A stretch of 64,000 nucleotides of DNA from a marine gamma proteobacterium HTCC2143 (GTDB taxonomy: Bacteria; Pseudomonadota; Gammaproteobacteria; Pseudomonadales; Dasaniaceae). Shown here piece by piece: positions 28,295 to 38,207 of this stretch. A model generated the notes under the pieces. That model worked only from the letters and a program-made list of their open reading frames with translations, was not told the DNA's origin and did no database searches. Where the stretch lies: positions 62,001 through 126,000 of the forward strand of contig AAVT01000002.1 in assembly GCA_000169075.1 (NCBI GenBank), given 5' to 3'. Position numbers and translations under genes: made by a program. Each line of letters begins with the position of its first letter. Within the stretch, counting starts at the first letter, position 1.

Positions 28295-28933
28295 GTGAAA
28301 CGCACCCGAATAAAAATTTGTGGAATTACTTCACCTGAAGACGCAATGGCTGCCGTTGATGCGGGAGCGGATGCAATTGGGTTGGTATTATGGGAGCGGA
28401 GTCCGCGCGCTGTCTCTATAGAAATTGCTGCTGAAATATGCAGTAGGGTGCCGGCATTCATTACAACTGTCGCGCTAACCGTCGACGCCGACGCCGACCT
28501 CGTCAATGGTATTCGCGATAAATTGAAAGTCGATATCATCCAATGCCATGGTAACGAATCTCCCGAGTGTTGTGAACGTTCTGGCATTCCCTATATGAAA
28601 GCCATTCGGATGCGTAAAGATGTGGTTCTTGAGGAAGAAATAGAGCGTTTTTCGGGCGCCCGCAGCATATTGCTTGATGCTTATCGCAAAGGGATACCAG
28701 GGGGTACGGGGGAGCGTTTCGACTGGTTGAGGATACCAGCATCTTATCGTCCCCAGATTGTTCTGGCGGGAGGGCTAAATTCAGCCAATGTGGCTGAAGC
28801 AATCACTACCGTTAAGCCCTATGCTGTCGATGTAAGTGGTGGTGTTGAAGCGTCACCAGGTATAAAAGATCACCGCAAAATCACCGAGTTCGTGGCCGCC
28901 GTGCGTGTCGGCGATCAGCGAGTGTATGGATGA
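28295..28933 (+). CDS. trpF: Phosphoribosylanthranilate isomerase
   Basis: TrpF catalyses the Amadori rearrangement in tryptophan synthesis. The 212-residue (beta/alpha)8 protein has the catalytic cysteine C9 in KICGITSPEDA, the product-side LLDAYRKGIPGGTGERFDW, and the phosphate-binding VDVSGGVEASPGIKD with the general acid Asp. The start is a GTG. Downstream, accD, the usual neighbour in Pseudomonas and many gammaproteobacteria, is missing: only 66 bases separate trpF from folC. Confidence 0.97.
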   Translation: MKRTRIKICGITSPEDAMAAVDAGADAIGLVLWERSPRAVSIEIAAEICSRVPAFITTVALTVDADADLVNGIRDKLKVDIIQCHGNESPECCERSGIPYMKAIRMRKDVVLEEEIERFSGARSILLDAYRKGIPGGTGERFDWLRIPASYRPQIVLAGGLNSANVAEAITTVKPYAVDVSGGVEASPGIKDHRKITEFVAAVRVGDQRVYG

Positions 28934-28999
28934 TGTGCTGGGTGATAAACTTTCGCGATAGGCCTATTTTTTTGATATTACGATTAATCAGAGTTAATC

Positions 29000-30286
29000 A
29001 TGCGCTTTGATACGCTAAACGAATGGCTCGTCTGGCAAGAATCTTGTCACTCTAGTGAAATCGAACTCGGATTAGAGCGCGTTGGAGCAGTTGCCCGCGC
29101 TATGGGGTTAACGCTAGACAGGTCAAAAGTAATAACCGTGGCGGGAACCAATGGAAAAGGCTCTACTGTCGCGGTGCTGAATACTTTACTGCGGTCAGCT
29201 GGTTATTCGGTTGCCTGTTTCACTTCCCCTCACTTTTTACGCTATAACGAGCGAATTAAGCTTGACGACTGTGACGTCAGTGACCAGCTTTTGATCGAAT
29301 CTTTCGATCGTATTGACCAGGCTAGGGGCACCATCCCGTTAACGTTTTTTGAGTTTGGTACGCTAGCAGCAATCGACATTTGTCAGCATCATAATGCGGA
29401 TGTGATTCTGTTAGAAGTTGGCTTGGGCGGAAGGTTGGATGCCGTCAATATTATCGATGCAGACATTGCCGTTATCACTAGTATCGACATTGATCATGAG
29501 GATTGGCTGGGTTCAGACCGTGAGCAGATTGGACGTGAGAAGGCAGGAATTATGCGTTCCGGTAAACCAACTGTTTCCGCAGGTCTGACTCCGCCAGCAT
29601 CACTGCAGATAGAAGCGGACAAGATAGGTACAACTATTTATCAAGCGGGTCGAGATTTTATGTATCGGCAAGCTAGAGAGCATGGTCGCTGGAACTGGAG
29701 TGGACAGTCTATTGATGGTCAGCCTGTGGAGCTGCTAGCGTTGCAGTTTCCCTCTCTGCCGGCTGAAAGTGTTAGCGCGGCGCTGCAAACCCTGCAGTTA
29801 TTGGACCTGCCTATCACTAAAATTGACTATAATAGCTTAGCCAATGTTGATCTGACTGGTCGTTTTCAATGCAGGGTAATAGAGGGCAAACAGGTAGTTC
29901 TTGATGTTGCCCACAATCCGGCTGCGGCTTCCTACCTCGCTAAACGTTTGCAGCAAACTCATGGGGTAGGGCGCACTATTGCATTAGTTGCCGTTATGGC
30001 CGACAAAGATATTGACGGTATTGTTGAGCCCCTGATAAATAGTTTCGATACATGGTATGCCCTTGAGCTCGCCGACGTACCTAGAGCTATGAAAGCATCA
30101 GCACTGGCGAAGAAAATTTCAAGCTTGACCGATGTGGATGTCCATGTGAGTAGCACTATCGCCATCGCTTTTAGTGACGCGCTATCAATGATGGAAAAAG
30201 AGGATCGCCTGGTTGTCTTTGGATCTTTCTTTACCGTAGCGGGGCTATTAGAATTTGCCGACGGAAAATTTTATGATGAGATTTAA
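29000..30286 (+). CDS. folC: Bifunctional folylpolyglutamate / dihydrofolate synthase
   Basis: FolC adds glutamate to dihydropteroate and to folates. The 428-residue protein has the ATP loop VAGTNGKGSTVAVL (about residues 47-60), the Mur-ligase-like FTSPHFLRYNERI, LLEVGLGGRLDAVNI, and the C-terminal domain stretch DVAHNPAAA. All are standard for FolC. The SPOR-domain gene starts three bases after its stop. Confidence 0.97.
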   Translation: MRFDTLNEWLVWQESCHSSEIELGLERVGAVARAMGLTLDRSKVITVAGTNGKGSTVAVLNTLLRSAGYSVACFTSPHFLRYNERIKLDDCDVSDQLLIESFDRIDQARGTIPLTFFEFGTLAAIDICQHHNADVILLEVGLGGRLDAVNIIDADIAVITSIDIDHEDWLGSDREQIGREKAGIMRSGKPTVSAGLTPPASLQIEADKIGTTIYQAGRDFMYRQAREHGRWNWSGQSIDGQPVELLALQFPSLPAESVSAALQTLQLLDLPITKIDYNSLANVDLTGRFQCRVIEGKQVVLDVAHNPAAASYLAKRLQQTHGVGRTIALVAVMADKDIDGIVEPLINSFDTWYALELADVPRAMKASALAKKISSLTDVDVHVSSTIAIAFSDALSMMEKEDRLVVFGSFFTVAGLLEFADGKFYDEI

Positions 30287-30289
30287 TGT

Positions 30290-30823
30290 ATGAATGACGG
30301 ATTTAAACAGCGTCTGGTGGGAGCTATTGTATTACTGTTACTGGCTCTGATCCTATGGCCTGTTGTGTTCAGCGATCCGAGACCGGATATTGACAAGATT
30401 AGCCAGATACCAGTAACACCGACGTTTAAAAAATACGCGGTCGCTGCGCCGGTGAGGCCTAAAGCAATAGCGCCGATATCCCGGCCAGTTGAACAAAATA
30501 TCTTAGCCGAATCCGATCAAACGAAGAACGCGCAGAGCGCAGAAAAGAGTGGCCCCCCGCCAGTTATTGATGCCAGCGGACTGCCTGAAGCGTGGGTATT
30601 ACAGGTCGCCAGTTTTAGTTTGAAAAAGAATGCTAACGAATTAAAAAACCAGCTTCAAGCTAAAGGCTATAAGGCGTTTACCCGGACTGTTGGCAGTGGC
30701 GGCAGCCTGTCGACTAGGGTTTATATTGGGCCTAGATTCAGGAAGGACGCTTTCAATGCTGACAAAGTCAATATTGAAAAAGAGTTTTCTGTTAAGTCGC
30801 TTGTAGTTCGATTTCAGCAGTAA
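30290..30823 (+). CDS. dedD: SPOR-domain membrane protein (DedD-like)
   Basis: The 177-residue protein has a short cytoplasmic N terminus, one membrane helix (about residues 8-24, LVGAIVLLLLALILWPVVF), a Pro-rich periplasmic linker, and a C-terminal SPOR domain (about 100-175, AWVLQVASFSLKKNANELKNQL in pattern) that binds denuded peptidoglycan at the septum. E. coli DedD, a cell-division protein, has the same build and lies between folC and cvpA. Identity as DedD rests on topology and position. Confidence 0.9.
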   Translation: MNDGFKQRLVGAIVLLLLALILWPVVFSDPRPDIDKISQIPVTPTFKKYAVAAPVRPKAIAPISRPVEQNILAESDQTKNAQSAEKSGPPPVIDASGLPEAWVLQVASFSLKKNANELKNQLQAKGYKAFTRTVGSGGSLSTRVYIGPRFRKDAFNADKVNIEKEFSVKSLVVRFQQ

Positions 30824-30906
30824 GAGACTCAACAACCTGTAATTAAAACTATGGTCAGCGTTAAGCCTCTGCTAAAATCCCGACAAATTCTGTGGCTGTA
30901 TAGAAA

Positions 30907-31407
30907 ATGATAATGAATTGGGCCGACTGGGTCATTGTTACGGTTATTGGGATTTCTAGCCTGATTAGCATTAAACGGGGTTTTGTCAACGAGGCCATAT
31001 CCTTGGCCGTTTGGGGTTTGGCTTTTTTTGTTGCCGTTGCTTTTCACGAACGTCTCGCGGTATTGCTGCAACCATTTATCGATGTAGCATCACTGCGCTA
31101 CATGGTGGCATTTGGTGTGCTGTTAGTTGCCACGCTCATTATCGGGTCGATGATTAAATATTTACTCGGTGAGCTGGTTAAAGTGACCGGGTTAAGTGGT
31201 TCAGACAGAATATTGGGTACGGCGTTTGGTTTATCACGAGGCGTCATAGTGGTGATGGCCATTTTGATTTTATTACCGATGGCGTTCCCGGTAGATCAGG
31301 ATTCATGGTGGCAAGAGTCATCATTAATTCCTCAGTTCTTGTTAATCGAGCAATGGTGTAAAGATACATTTACACTCATAGTCGATTTTGTAGTTGGCAT
31401 CATTTAG
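30907..31407 (+). CDS. cvpA: CvpA family inner-membrane protein
   Basis: CvpA is an inner-membrane protein needed for colicin V export and linked to envelope stress; its exact activity is unsettled. The 166-residue product shows four hydrophobic helices and the family opening NWADWVIVTVIGISSLISIKRG, with SDRILGTAFGLSRGVIVVM near residue 100. Its position directly before purF is conserved in gammaproteobacteria. An ATG two codons further in (30913) is an equally possible start. Confidence 0.95.
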   Translation: MIMNWADWVIVTVIGISSLISIKRGFVNEAISLAVWGLAFFVAVAFHERLAVLLQPFIDVASLRYMVAFGVLLVATLIIGSMIKYLLGELVKVTGLSGSDRILGTAFGLSRGVIVVMAILILLPMAFPVDQDSWWQESSLIPQFLLIEQWCKDTFTLIVDFVVGII

Positions 31408-31470
31408 TAAAAATGATGTTTTATCCCAGTGAATTTGTAACGGCTCTTTGAGCACTATGAGGATAGATTG

Positions 31471-32988
31471 ATGTGTGGCATTGTCGGTATGGTTGCCAAA
31501 TCCAATGTAAACCAAGATCTCTATGATGCACTAACGGTGCTACAGCATCGTGGTCAAGATGCTGCGGGAATCGTTACCTGCGACGGTGGTCGACTTAATC
31601 AGCGCAAAGGGAATGGGCTGGTCAAAGACGTCTTCCATAACCGTCATATGCAACGATTGACGGGTAACATTGGCGTCGGACATGTTCGCTATCCGACCGC
31701 TGGTAGTTCCAGCCCAGCACTGGCGCAACCATTTTATGTTAATTCACCTTACGGCATAAGCTTGGCACACAATGGCAACTTGACCAATTCAGCAGAACTT
31801 AGTCAGGAAATATTCCAGGCGGATCTTCGCCATCTAAACACGGATTCTGATTCTGAGGTATTACTGAATGTATTCGCGCACGAATTACAGAGTCTAGGCA
31901 AACTTGAACCTTCGGCGGATGATATCTTTACCGCGATAGCAGGTGTTCATCGCCGTTGCCGCGGTGGTTATGGCGCGATTGCCATGGTAGCCAATTATGG
32001 GGTGGTGGGATTTCGTGATCCCAACGGCATCAGGCCCATTGTTTTTGGTACTCGCGAAACGGAGGCGGGTGTTGAATATATGATCGCTTCAGAAAGCGTT
32101 GCACTAGATGCGCTGGGGTTTAAGCTGGTGCGGGACATAGCGCCTGGCGAGGCAGTTTATATCGATGTCGAGGGTAATTTGCATGCACGGCAATGTGCCG
32201 ACAATGCTAAGTCGACTCCCTGTATTTTTGAGCATGTTTATTTTGCCAGACCTGATTCTATTATGGATGGGGTATCAGTTTACAAGGCTCGGCTGCGACA
32301 GGGAGAGCGACTGGCGGCTAAAGTCTTGGCCTTGCGCCCAGATCATGACATCGATGTTGTGGTGCCAATCCCTGATTCAAGCCGAATTGCAGGGCAGGCG
32401 ATGGCTTACAATTTAGGGGTGAAATTTCGCGAAGGTTTGGTAAAAAATCGTTACATCGGCCGCACTTTCATTATGCCCGGGCAAAGCCAGCGAAAGAAAT
32501 CGGTGAAACAAAAATTGAATACAATCCCACTAGAGTTTAAAGATAAAAATGTAATGCTGGTCGATGACTCTATTGTCCGCGGAACGACCTGTCAGCAGAT
32601 TATTGAGATGGCCAGAGATGCCGGAGCTGCAAAAGTGTATTTTGCTTCAGCAGCGCCTCCAGTTAGGTATCCGAACGTCTATGGTATTGATATGCCTTCT
32701 GCGGAAGAGTTAATAGCTCACGATCGCACGGAAGAGGAAATATGTGAACTGATTGGTGCTGATTGGTTAGTTTATCAGGATTTAGAGGATTTGGTCGCAA
32801 GTTCAGTTGAGGGAAATCCTGAGGTTTCAACGTACGATTGCTCGGTTTTTACCGGTGAATATGTGACTGGTGATGTTACCAAAGATTACTTAGCCAAGTT
32901 AGATACTGCCCGTAGGGACAACAATAAATCAGATCTTGATGACGCTGCGGTTATGGGGCTCCACAATGATGATGCTGATTCACTCTAA
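31471..32988 (+). CDS. purF: Amidophosphoribosyltransferase
   Basis: PurF makes phosphoribosylamine, the first step of purine synthesis. The 505-residue protein begins MCGIVG; the cysteine becomes the N-terminal nucleophile of the glutaminase domain after Met removal, which fixes the start at the ATG at 31471 rather than the TTG before it. The phosphoribosyltransferase motif [13 protein letters not shown] lies near residue 365. GAGGATAG precedes the start. Confidence 0.98.
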   Translation: MCGIVGMVAKSNVNQDLYDALTVLQHRGQDAAGIVTCDGGRLNQRKGNGLVKDVFHNRHMQRLTGNIGVGHVRYPTAGSSSPALAQPFYVNSPYGISLAHNGNLTNSAELSQEIFQADLRHLNTDSDSEVLLNVFAHELQSLGKLEPSADDIFTAIAGVHRRCRGGYGAIAMVANYGVVGFRDPNGIRPIVFGTRETEAGVEYMIASESVALDALGFKLVRDIAPGEAVYIDVEGNLHARQCADNAKSTPCIFEHVYFARPDSIMDGVSVYKARLRQGERLAAKVLALRPDHDIDVVVPIPDSSRIAGQAMAYNLGVKFREGLVKNRYIGRTFIMPGQSQRKKSVKQKLNTIPLEFKDKNVMLVDDSIVRGTTCQQIIEMARDAGAAKVYFASAAPPVRYPNVYGIDMPSAEELIAHDRTEEEICELIGADWLVYQDLEDLVASSVEGNPEVSTYDCSVFTGEYVTGDVTKDYLAKLDTARRDNNKSDLDDAAVMGLHNDDADSL

Positions 32989-33003
32989 TGGGAATTGTTA
33001 ACC

Positions 33004-34209
33004 ATGACTGATAAAGAGGCGCTGAGACAGCGCATATTAGCAGATGCGCAGATGGACACGTTGGCAATTCGAGCGGGTCATAGTCCTTCAGAAGAAGGCG
33101 AGCATTCTGAGCCTATTTTCATGACATCAAGTTACGTCTTTGAATCTGCGGCTCAAGCTGCTGCGCGCTTCTCCGGGGATGAAGAGGGCAATGTTTATTC
33201 TCGTTATACCAATCCAACTGTGCGGATTTTTGAGCAGCGTATTGCGGCAATGGAAGGCGGTGAGGCAGCCGTTGCGACGTCGTCTGGAATGGCCGCGATT
33301 CTTAGCACCTGTATGTCTTTGTTAAAAGCCGGTGATCACGTTGTCTGTTCACGGAACGTATTTGGCACAACTACCAATCTTTTTTTGAAGTATCTCTGCA
33401 AATTTGGATTAGAAGTTACTTTCGTAGATCTCACCGATATGGCGAATTGGGAGCAGGCGATTCAACCAAATACACGGCTGCTGTTTTGTGAAACACCGTC
33501 CAATCCTATTTGCGAAGTCGCGGATTTATCAGCGCTGTCTGCTTTAGCAAAAAAGAACGACTGTATATTTGTGGTCGACAACTGTTTTTGTACTCCCGCC
33601 TTACAAAAGCCATTAGAGTTCGGTGCGGACCTTATTATTCATTCCGCCACAAAGTATCTCGACGGTCAGGGGCGGTGTGTTGGTGGCTGTGTAGTCGGAG
33701 CTAATCATTACATTGATCAGATTGTTGGCTTTCTGCGAACCTGCGGTCCGACGATGAGCCCGTTTAACGCATGGGTTTTTCTGAAAGGCCTGGAAACTCT
33801 GCGTTTGAGGATGGACGCGCACAGCAGTAATACAATGGCGCTCGCTGAGTGGTTGGAGCAGCAGCCAGCTATTGAAAAAGTCTACTACTGTGGTCTGGAT
33901 TCTCACCCGGGAAAAGCTTTAGCTAGCAAGCAACAGCGTGGCTATGGTGGTGTCATGTCTTTTCAGGTGAGGGGCGATCGCGCCGCCGCTTGGCGCTTTA
34001 TTGATGCAACGTGCCTATGCTCTCTGACAGCCAACCTAGGGGATGTAAAAACAACAATCATCCATCCTGCTACGACAACGCACAGTCGCCTAACGCAGCA
34101 GCAGCGAATAGAGGCAAGTATCACCGATAATTTGATCCGCGTTGCTGTTGGGCTCGAGGACATCAACGATCTGAAAGCTGATATGCAGAGAGGGCTAGGC
34201 GCCATCTAA
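33004..34209 (+). CDS. metZ: O-succinylhomoserine sulfhydrylase
   Basis: MetZ forms homocysteine directly from O-succinylhomoserine and sulfide. The 401-residue protein is a Cys/Met-metabolism PLP enzyme with the cofactor lysine K217 in HSATKYLDGQGRCVGG and the family stretch YSRYTNPTVRIFEQRIAAMEGGE. Its place after purF matches Pseudomonas, where this direct-sulfhydrylation gene is metZ. The ATG at 33004 has GGGA upstream. A terminator follows at 34263-34286. With MetH and CysI also in this window, the path from sulfite to methionine is largely covered. Confidence 0.95.
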   Translation: MTDKEALRQRILADAQMDTLAIRAGHSPSEEGEHSEPIFMTSSYVFESAAQAAARFSGDEEGNVYSRYTNPTVRIFEQRIAAMEGGEAAVATSSGMAAILSTCMSLLKAGDHVVCSRNVFGTTTNLFLKYLCKFGLEVTFVDLTDMANWEQAIQPNTRLLFCETPSNPICEVADLSALSALAKKNDCIFVVDNCFCTPALQKPLEFGADLIIHSATKYLDGQGRCVGGCVVGANHYIDQIVGFLRTCGPTMSPFNAWVFLKGLETLRLRMDAHSSNTMALAEWLEQQPAIEKVYYCGLDSHPGKALASKQQRGYGGVMSFQVRGDRAAAWRFIDATCLCSLTANLGDVKTTIIHPATTTHSRLTQQQRIEASITDNLIRVAVGLEDINDLKADMQRGLGAI

Positions 34210-34262
34210 ACGTTAAGCGATTGCTTTATCGAGAAACAGGTCCCTGCATTAGCGATTGGAGC

Positions 34263-34286
34263 TGCTACACTTGTGTAGCACTTTTT
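34263..34286 (+). terminator. Rho-independent terminator after metZ
   Basis: A 7-bp stem TGCTACA/TGTAGCA with a four-base loop is followed by C and five T. It lies between metZ and the MoxR gene and closes the long fimV-metZ run. Its last bases precede the MoxR ribosome-binding site by only a few bases. Confidence 0.75.
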
Positions 34287-34301
34287 CTGTTGAGGGGAGT
34301 T

Positions 34302-35219
34302 ATGCACAAGCATATAGAAAGAGCAGTGGCAGAGATTGGCACTGTATTGCTAGGCAAGGAAGTTCAGGTACGTTTGGCGCTGTGTTGTCTTTTTGCAAGA
34401 GGTCACCTCTTAATAGAAGATCTTCCCGGTATGGGAAAGACAACCTTGTCAAACGCGCTGGCAAAAGTGTTAGGTCTGGACTACAAGCGAGTCCAGTTCA
34501 CCAGCGATTTGTTACCAGCCGATATTCTGGGAGTGTCAGTATTCAATCGAGATACTACCCAATTTGAATTTATTCCCGGTCCCATATTTACTCAGGTTTT
34601 ACTGGCCGATGAAATAAATCGTACGACACCTAAATCTCAAAGCGCATTATTGGAGGCAATGGAAGAGGGGCAAGTCACTATCGAGGGTAAAACCCGTGAG
34701 TTGCCCGCCCCATTTTTCGTTATAGCCACGCAAAACCCTTCCACACAATCTGGTACATACCCCCTGCCAGAATCACAATTAGACCGATTCCTGATGCGCC
34801 TATCACTGGGTTATCCTGATCGCGAGGCAGAGCGGAAGTTATTGATGGGGGAGGACAGTCGGAAGAAACTTTCTCGACTGCAGGCGGTGATGTCAATTCA
34901 GGATCTGATTGCTATACAGACGGCGGTTGATGATGTGCATTGCTCCGACAATTTGTTGGACTACGTTCAACGTTTAGTTGAACACAGCCGCAATCACACG
35001 GATTTTGTCGATGGGTTATCGCCTCGGGGCGCGCTAGCAATAATGCGCTGTGCAAAAACTTGGGCATTCATGTCGGGTCGTGGCCATGTTGTTCCTGAAG
35101 ATGTACAGATGATATTACCATCAGTGGTTGAGCATCGTCTTAGCACCTCTGCGAACGCCCTTGTCGGGAGTCATGGTATGTCCCATAAGTTGATGGAAGA
35201 AATTGCGGTAATTGGCTAA
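34302..35219 (+). CDS. MoxR-family AAA+ ATPase
   Basis: The 305-residue protein is a MoxR-type chaperone-like ATPase: Walker A in EDLPGMGKTTLSNALAK, sensor and Walker B region LLADEINRTTPKSQSALLEAMEE (key residues DEIN), ATQNPS, and an arginine-finger region in LPESQLDRFLMRLSLGYP. MoxR ATPases are thought to remodel partner complexes, often with a VWA or DUF58 protein. The ATG at 34302 is chosen because GAGGGGAGT precedes it; an upstream TTG would read across the terminator. The DUF58 gene follows immediately. Confidence 0.93.
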   Translation: MHKHIERAVAEIGTVLLGKEVQVRLALCCLFARGHLLIEDLPGMGKTTLSNALAKVLGLDYKRVQFTSDLLPADILGVSVFNRDTTQFEFIPGPIFTQVLLADEINRTTPKSQSALLEAMEEGQVTIEGKTRELPAPFFVIATQNPSTQSGTYPLPESQLDRFLMRLSLGYPDREAERKLLMGEDSRKKLSRLQAVMSIQDLIAIQTAVDDVHCSDNLLDYVQRLVEHSRNHTDFVDGLSPRGALAIMRCAKTWAFMSGRGHVVPEDVQMILPSVVEHRLSTSANALVGSHGMSHKLMEEIAVIG

Positions 35220-35223
35220 TGTC

Positions 35224-36198
35224 ATGTTGAACGCTATTGAAAAACCCATCAATCGTCGTTTTAAACTCTGGCTAGACCGTCGTATTCCGCCCATGCGGAA
35301 AATCATGCTGAACCAAAAGCGGTTATTTATTTTTCCGTCTAAGCCCGGACGTTGGTTTGTTGCTGTGCTTTTTGTGATGTTCCTTGCAGCCATCAATTAC
35401 CAAAATAATATGGCTTTTGCGCTGGTATTCCTCCTGGCTAGTGTTTTTATTATTGCAATTCTTCACACGTTTGCGAATCTAGCGGGCCTCACTGTTTCTG
35501 TCGGCAAGAGTAATCCTGTTTTCGCAGGAGACATGGCAGAGTTTGAGTTATTTTTATCACGTCATGGCAACAAAGATTACTTTGATATAAATGTTAGTTG
35601 GCCCAAAAGTGAACTCAGATCAGTCAGCTTAACGAGTACAGATCGGCAAAAGATCAACCTACATTTACCGATGGCCCAACGCGGTTCTTTTCGTCCCGAC
35701 CGACTACTTGTCGAATCGTTTTATCCTATGGGTTTGCTGCGTTGCTGGACATTATTAGCGCTCGATGTCGTCGTATTGGTTTATCCGAAACCATTAGCTT
35801 GTGAGCTGGCTGCAAATGCGGGCACTGATGCATTAGAGGAGGGAGAGTTGATCCCTGTTTCCGGCAGTGACGACTTCTATGATTTCAAACAGTATCATCA
35901 AGGAGACTCACCCAAGCACGTGTTTTGGAAAGGCTATGCTAAGGGACAAGATCTTGTGACCAAGCAGTTCGCGTCTTATAGCGAGCAGCGGCTATGGTTG
36001 GAGTGGGTCAGTGTTGACGGTGGCCTTGAGGAGCGTCTGTCGAAATTGTGTTTTTGGGTTTTGAAGCTGGACAAGAGTCATGATGAATATGGCTTGCGGC
36101 TTCCAGGGATAGAGATCCAGCCGGGGCATGGTGAACAGCATAAAGCTGATGTTTTAAAAGCTCTGGCGATGTTCCAGCTTCCTGGTTCAGCGGCATGA
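35224..36198 (+). CDS. DUF58 membrane protein
   Basis: The 324-residue protein has two membrane helices (about residues 40-80) and then a soluble region carrying the DUF58 signature SDDFYDFKQYHQGDSPKHVFW in pattern near residue 215 (R/K-x-Y-x-x-G-D). DUF58 proteins partner MoxR ATPases in many bacteria. The start is either the ATG at 35224 or an alternative TTG at 35212 overlapping the MoxR stop. Its stop overlaps the start of the transglutaminase gene by four bases. Confidence 0.88.
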   Translation: MLNAIEKPINRRFKLWLDRRIPPMRKIMLNQKRLFIFPSKPGRWFVAVLFVMFLAAINYQNNMAFALVFLLASVFIIAILHTFANLAGLTVSVGKSNPVFAGDMAEFELFLSRHGNKDYFDINVSWPKSELRSVSLTSTDRQKINLHLPMAQRGSFRPDRLLVESFYPMGLLRCWTLLALDVVVLVYPKPLACELAANAGTDALEEGELIPVSGSDDFYDFKQYHQGDSPKHVFWKGYAKGQDLVTKQFASYSEQRLWLEWVSVDGGLEERLSKLCFWVLKLDKSHDEYGLRLPGIEIQPGHGEQHKADVLKALAMFQLPGSAA

Positions 36199-38204
36199 GT
36201 ATCATTTGGCAAATTCCACGCAATTGCCTAGGCTGGATCCTAGTTGCACAATTTGCGCTGATTTTACCGCATATCGAGCGCTTACCTTGGTGGGTAATGG
36301 CGGCGTATGCTGTTTGTGCTTCGTGGCGCGTAATGGTCTATCAGGGTCGTTGGTCTCTGCCCCCCAAAATGTTAAAGCTAGTACTCGCCGTGCTCTGTTT
36401 TTTTGGGATCTATCAGACGTATGGAACAATGGTGGGCTTAGAACCAACCGTCGCACTCTTGTTTTCAGGGTTTTGCTTAAAATTATTGGAGGTCGTTGAG
36501 AAACGCGATGTCTACGTTATTATTTTTCTTGCCTATTTCGTCGCATTGACCGAGTTTTTATTTTCCCAAGACTTTCTGGTTTCAGCGTTTATTTTCCTAT
36601 CTATTCTACTGATAAGTACGGCGCTGGTTGCTCTTCACCAACACAGTTATGACACATTGAATCTCTCCAGTTTGAAAAAGGCGACGGTGATATTTTCTCA
36701 GGCGTTACCATTAATGGCGGTACTGTTTATCATCTTCCCCCGTTTTGATCCTCTGTGGAAGGTACCGCTGCCTTCCCATCAAGCGAAGACAGGAATCAGT
36801 GAGTCGATGTCCCCCGGTGATATTTCTAATCTCAGTCAAAGTGGGGAATTGGCTTTTCGAGTTGTTTTTGATGGTGAAATACCGGCCCGTAAAGATATGT
36901 ATTGGCGCGGTTTAGTTTTGTCTGAGTTCGATGGAAGAACTTGGACACAAGCTCAATGGAAAAAAGACTTTCTGACCGAGTCAGAAAAAGAAAGTTTGCT
37001 AGGGGCGATGACCAACCCCCTTCAATATACGGTGTATCAGGAGGCGACACATCAACCGTGGCTGTTTTCGCTAGCGTTGGCATATGCTGACGATAAAACT
37101 ATAAAAGCGGTTAATGACTTTCGCTTGGTCAGGACAGACAATATTCATTCAAGAATTAAATATCAGGTTATCTCCGATCAAGAGGCAATGTACGGGCAAA
37201 CATTATCGCGGATTGAAAAGACCTTGGAAGTTTCGCTGCCACGGACGGGTAATGAGCGGGCACGAAAATTTGCCGAAATGACGTATTCGAGGTCGACTGG
37301 GGATCGAGATTATATTGATAAAATTCTTACCAAGTTTAACCGAGAAAACTATGTCTATACGCTAAAGCCGCCGTTGCTGGGGGAAGATACCATTGACGAA
37401 TTTCTATTTGATACGCGCAGGGGGTTTTGTAGTCATTATGCCAGTACTTTTGTGTTTTTGATGCGAGCTGCAGGTATTCCTGCTCGAGTGATTGCGGGTT
37501 ATCAGGGTGGTGAAATTAATCCGATCTCGGACACAGTATTAGTTCACCAATTTGACGCGCATGGCTGGGCGGAAGTGTGGTTGGACGGAGATGGTTGGGT
37601 GCGGATTGACCCAACCGCGGCGGTAGCTCCTGATAGGATCGAATACGGTCTGGAAAATGCGATGGCAGAAGAGGGGAGTTTTCTTTCCGATACGCCACTT
37701 TCGCCACTTCGCTATAGAAACATTACATGGTTGAATTCAGTTCGCTTGCAAATGGATGCATTTGGCTACTATTGGTCAAGTTGGGTATTGCAATATAAAG
37801 GCGAGCGGCAATTGCAAGTCTTGCAAAGTCTGCTTGGAGAAGTAACCCCTTGGCGTGTGGCTGCATTGTTAATGACAGTGAGTAGTGTTGTCTTGTTAAT
37901 TGTTTTTGGTCATTTAATAAAGGGAAGGGGGGAGCCAAAGGCTGCTGTTTACGTGAAGTGGTACTTGCGTCTATGCAGGCAGTTAGAGGCTGCTGGCTAT
38001 GTACGCGATGCTAGCGAAGGCCCAATTGATTTTGCCCGCCGAGTGGATAGATCGAACCCGCAGTGGAAAAAAACACTATTATCTGCAACTCGAAGCTTTG
38101 TGCGCTTAAGTTACGAACAGGTGTCCCAGCGAGAGCAATCACTATTAGTTAAGCAATTACGCAGAGACGTATTGAGTATAATGTATCAGCTTCGGGTTAA
38201 GTGA
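36195..38204 (+). CDS. tgpA: TgpA-type membrane transglutaminase-like protein
   Basis: The 669-residue protein has an N-terminal membrane domain of about six helices (DUF3488), a large periplasmic transglutaminase-like domain with the triad C412 (RRGFCSHYAS), H456 (DAHGWAEVW) and D472 (VRIDPTAA), one further helix near residue 560 and a cytoplasmic DUF4129-type tail. P. aeruginosa TgpA has this build, is essential there, and its gene also follows moxR and DUF58 genes. The acceptor substrate is not known. Confidence 0.92.
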   Translation: MSIIWQIPRNCLGWILVAQFALILPHIERLPWWVMAAYAVCASWRVMVYQGRWSLPPKMLKLVLAVLCFFGIYQTYGTMVGLEPTVALLFSGFCLKLLEVVEKRDVYVIIFLAYFVALTEFLFSQDFLVSAFIFLSILLISTALVALHQHSYDTLNLSSLKKATVIFSQALPLMAVLFIIFPRFDPLWKVPLPSHQAKTGISESMSPGDISNLSQSGELAFRVVFDGEIPARKDMYWRGLVLSEFDGRTWTQAQWKKDFLTESEKESLLGAMTNPLQYTVYQEATHQPWLFSLALAYADDKTIKAVNDFRLVRTDNIHSRIKYQVISDQEAMYGQTLSRIEKTLEVSLPRTGNERARKFAEMTYSRSTGDRDYIDKILTKFNRENYVYTLKPPLLGEDTIDEFLFDTRRGFCSHYASTFVFLMRAAGIPARVIAGYQGGEINPISDTVLVHQFDAHGWAEVWLDGDGWVRIDPTAAVAPDRIEYGLENAMAEEGSFLSDTPLSPLRYRNITWLNSVRLQMDAFGYYWSSWVLQYKGERQLQVLQSLLGEVTPWRVAALLMTVSSVVLLIVFGHLIKGRGEPKAAVYVKWYLRLCRQLEAAGYVRDASEGPIDFARRVDRSNPQWKKTLLSATRSFVRLSYEQVSQREQSLLVKQLRRDVLSIMYQLRVK

Positions 38205-38207
38205 CTA

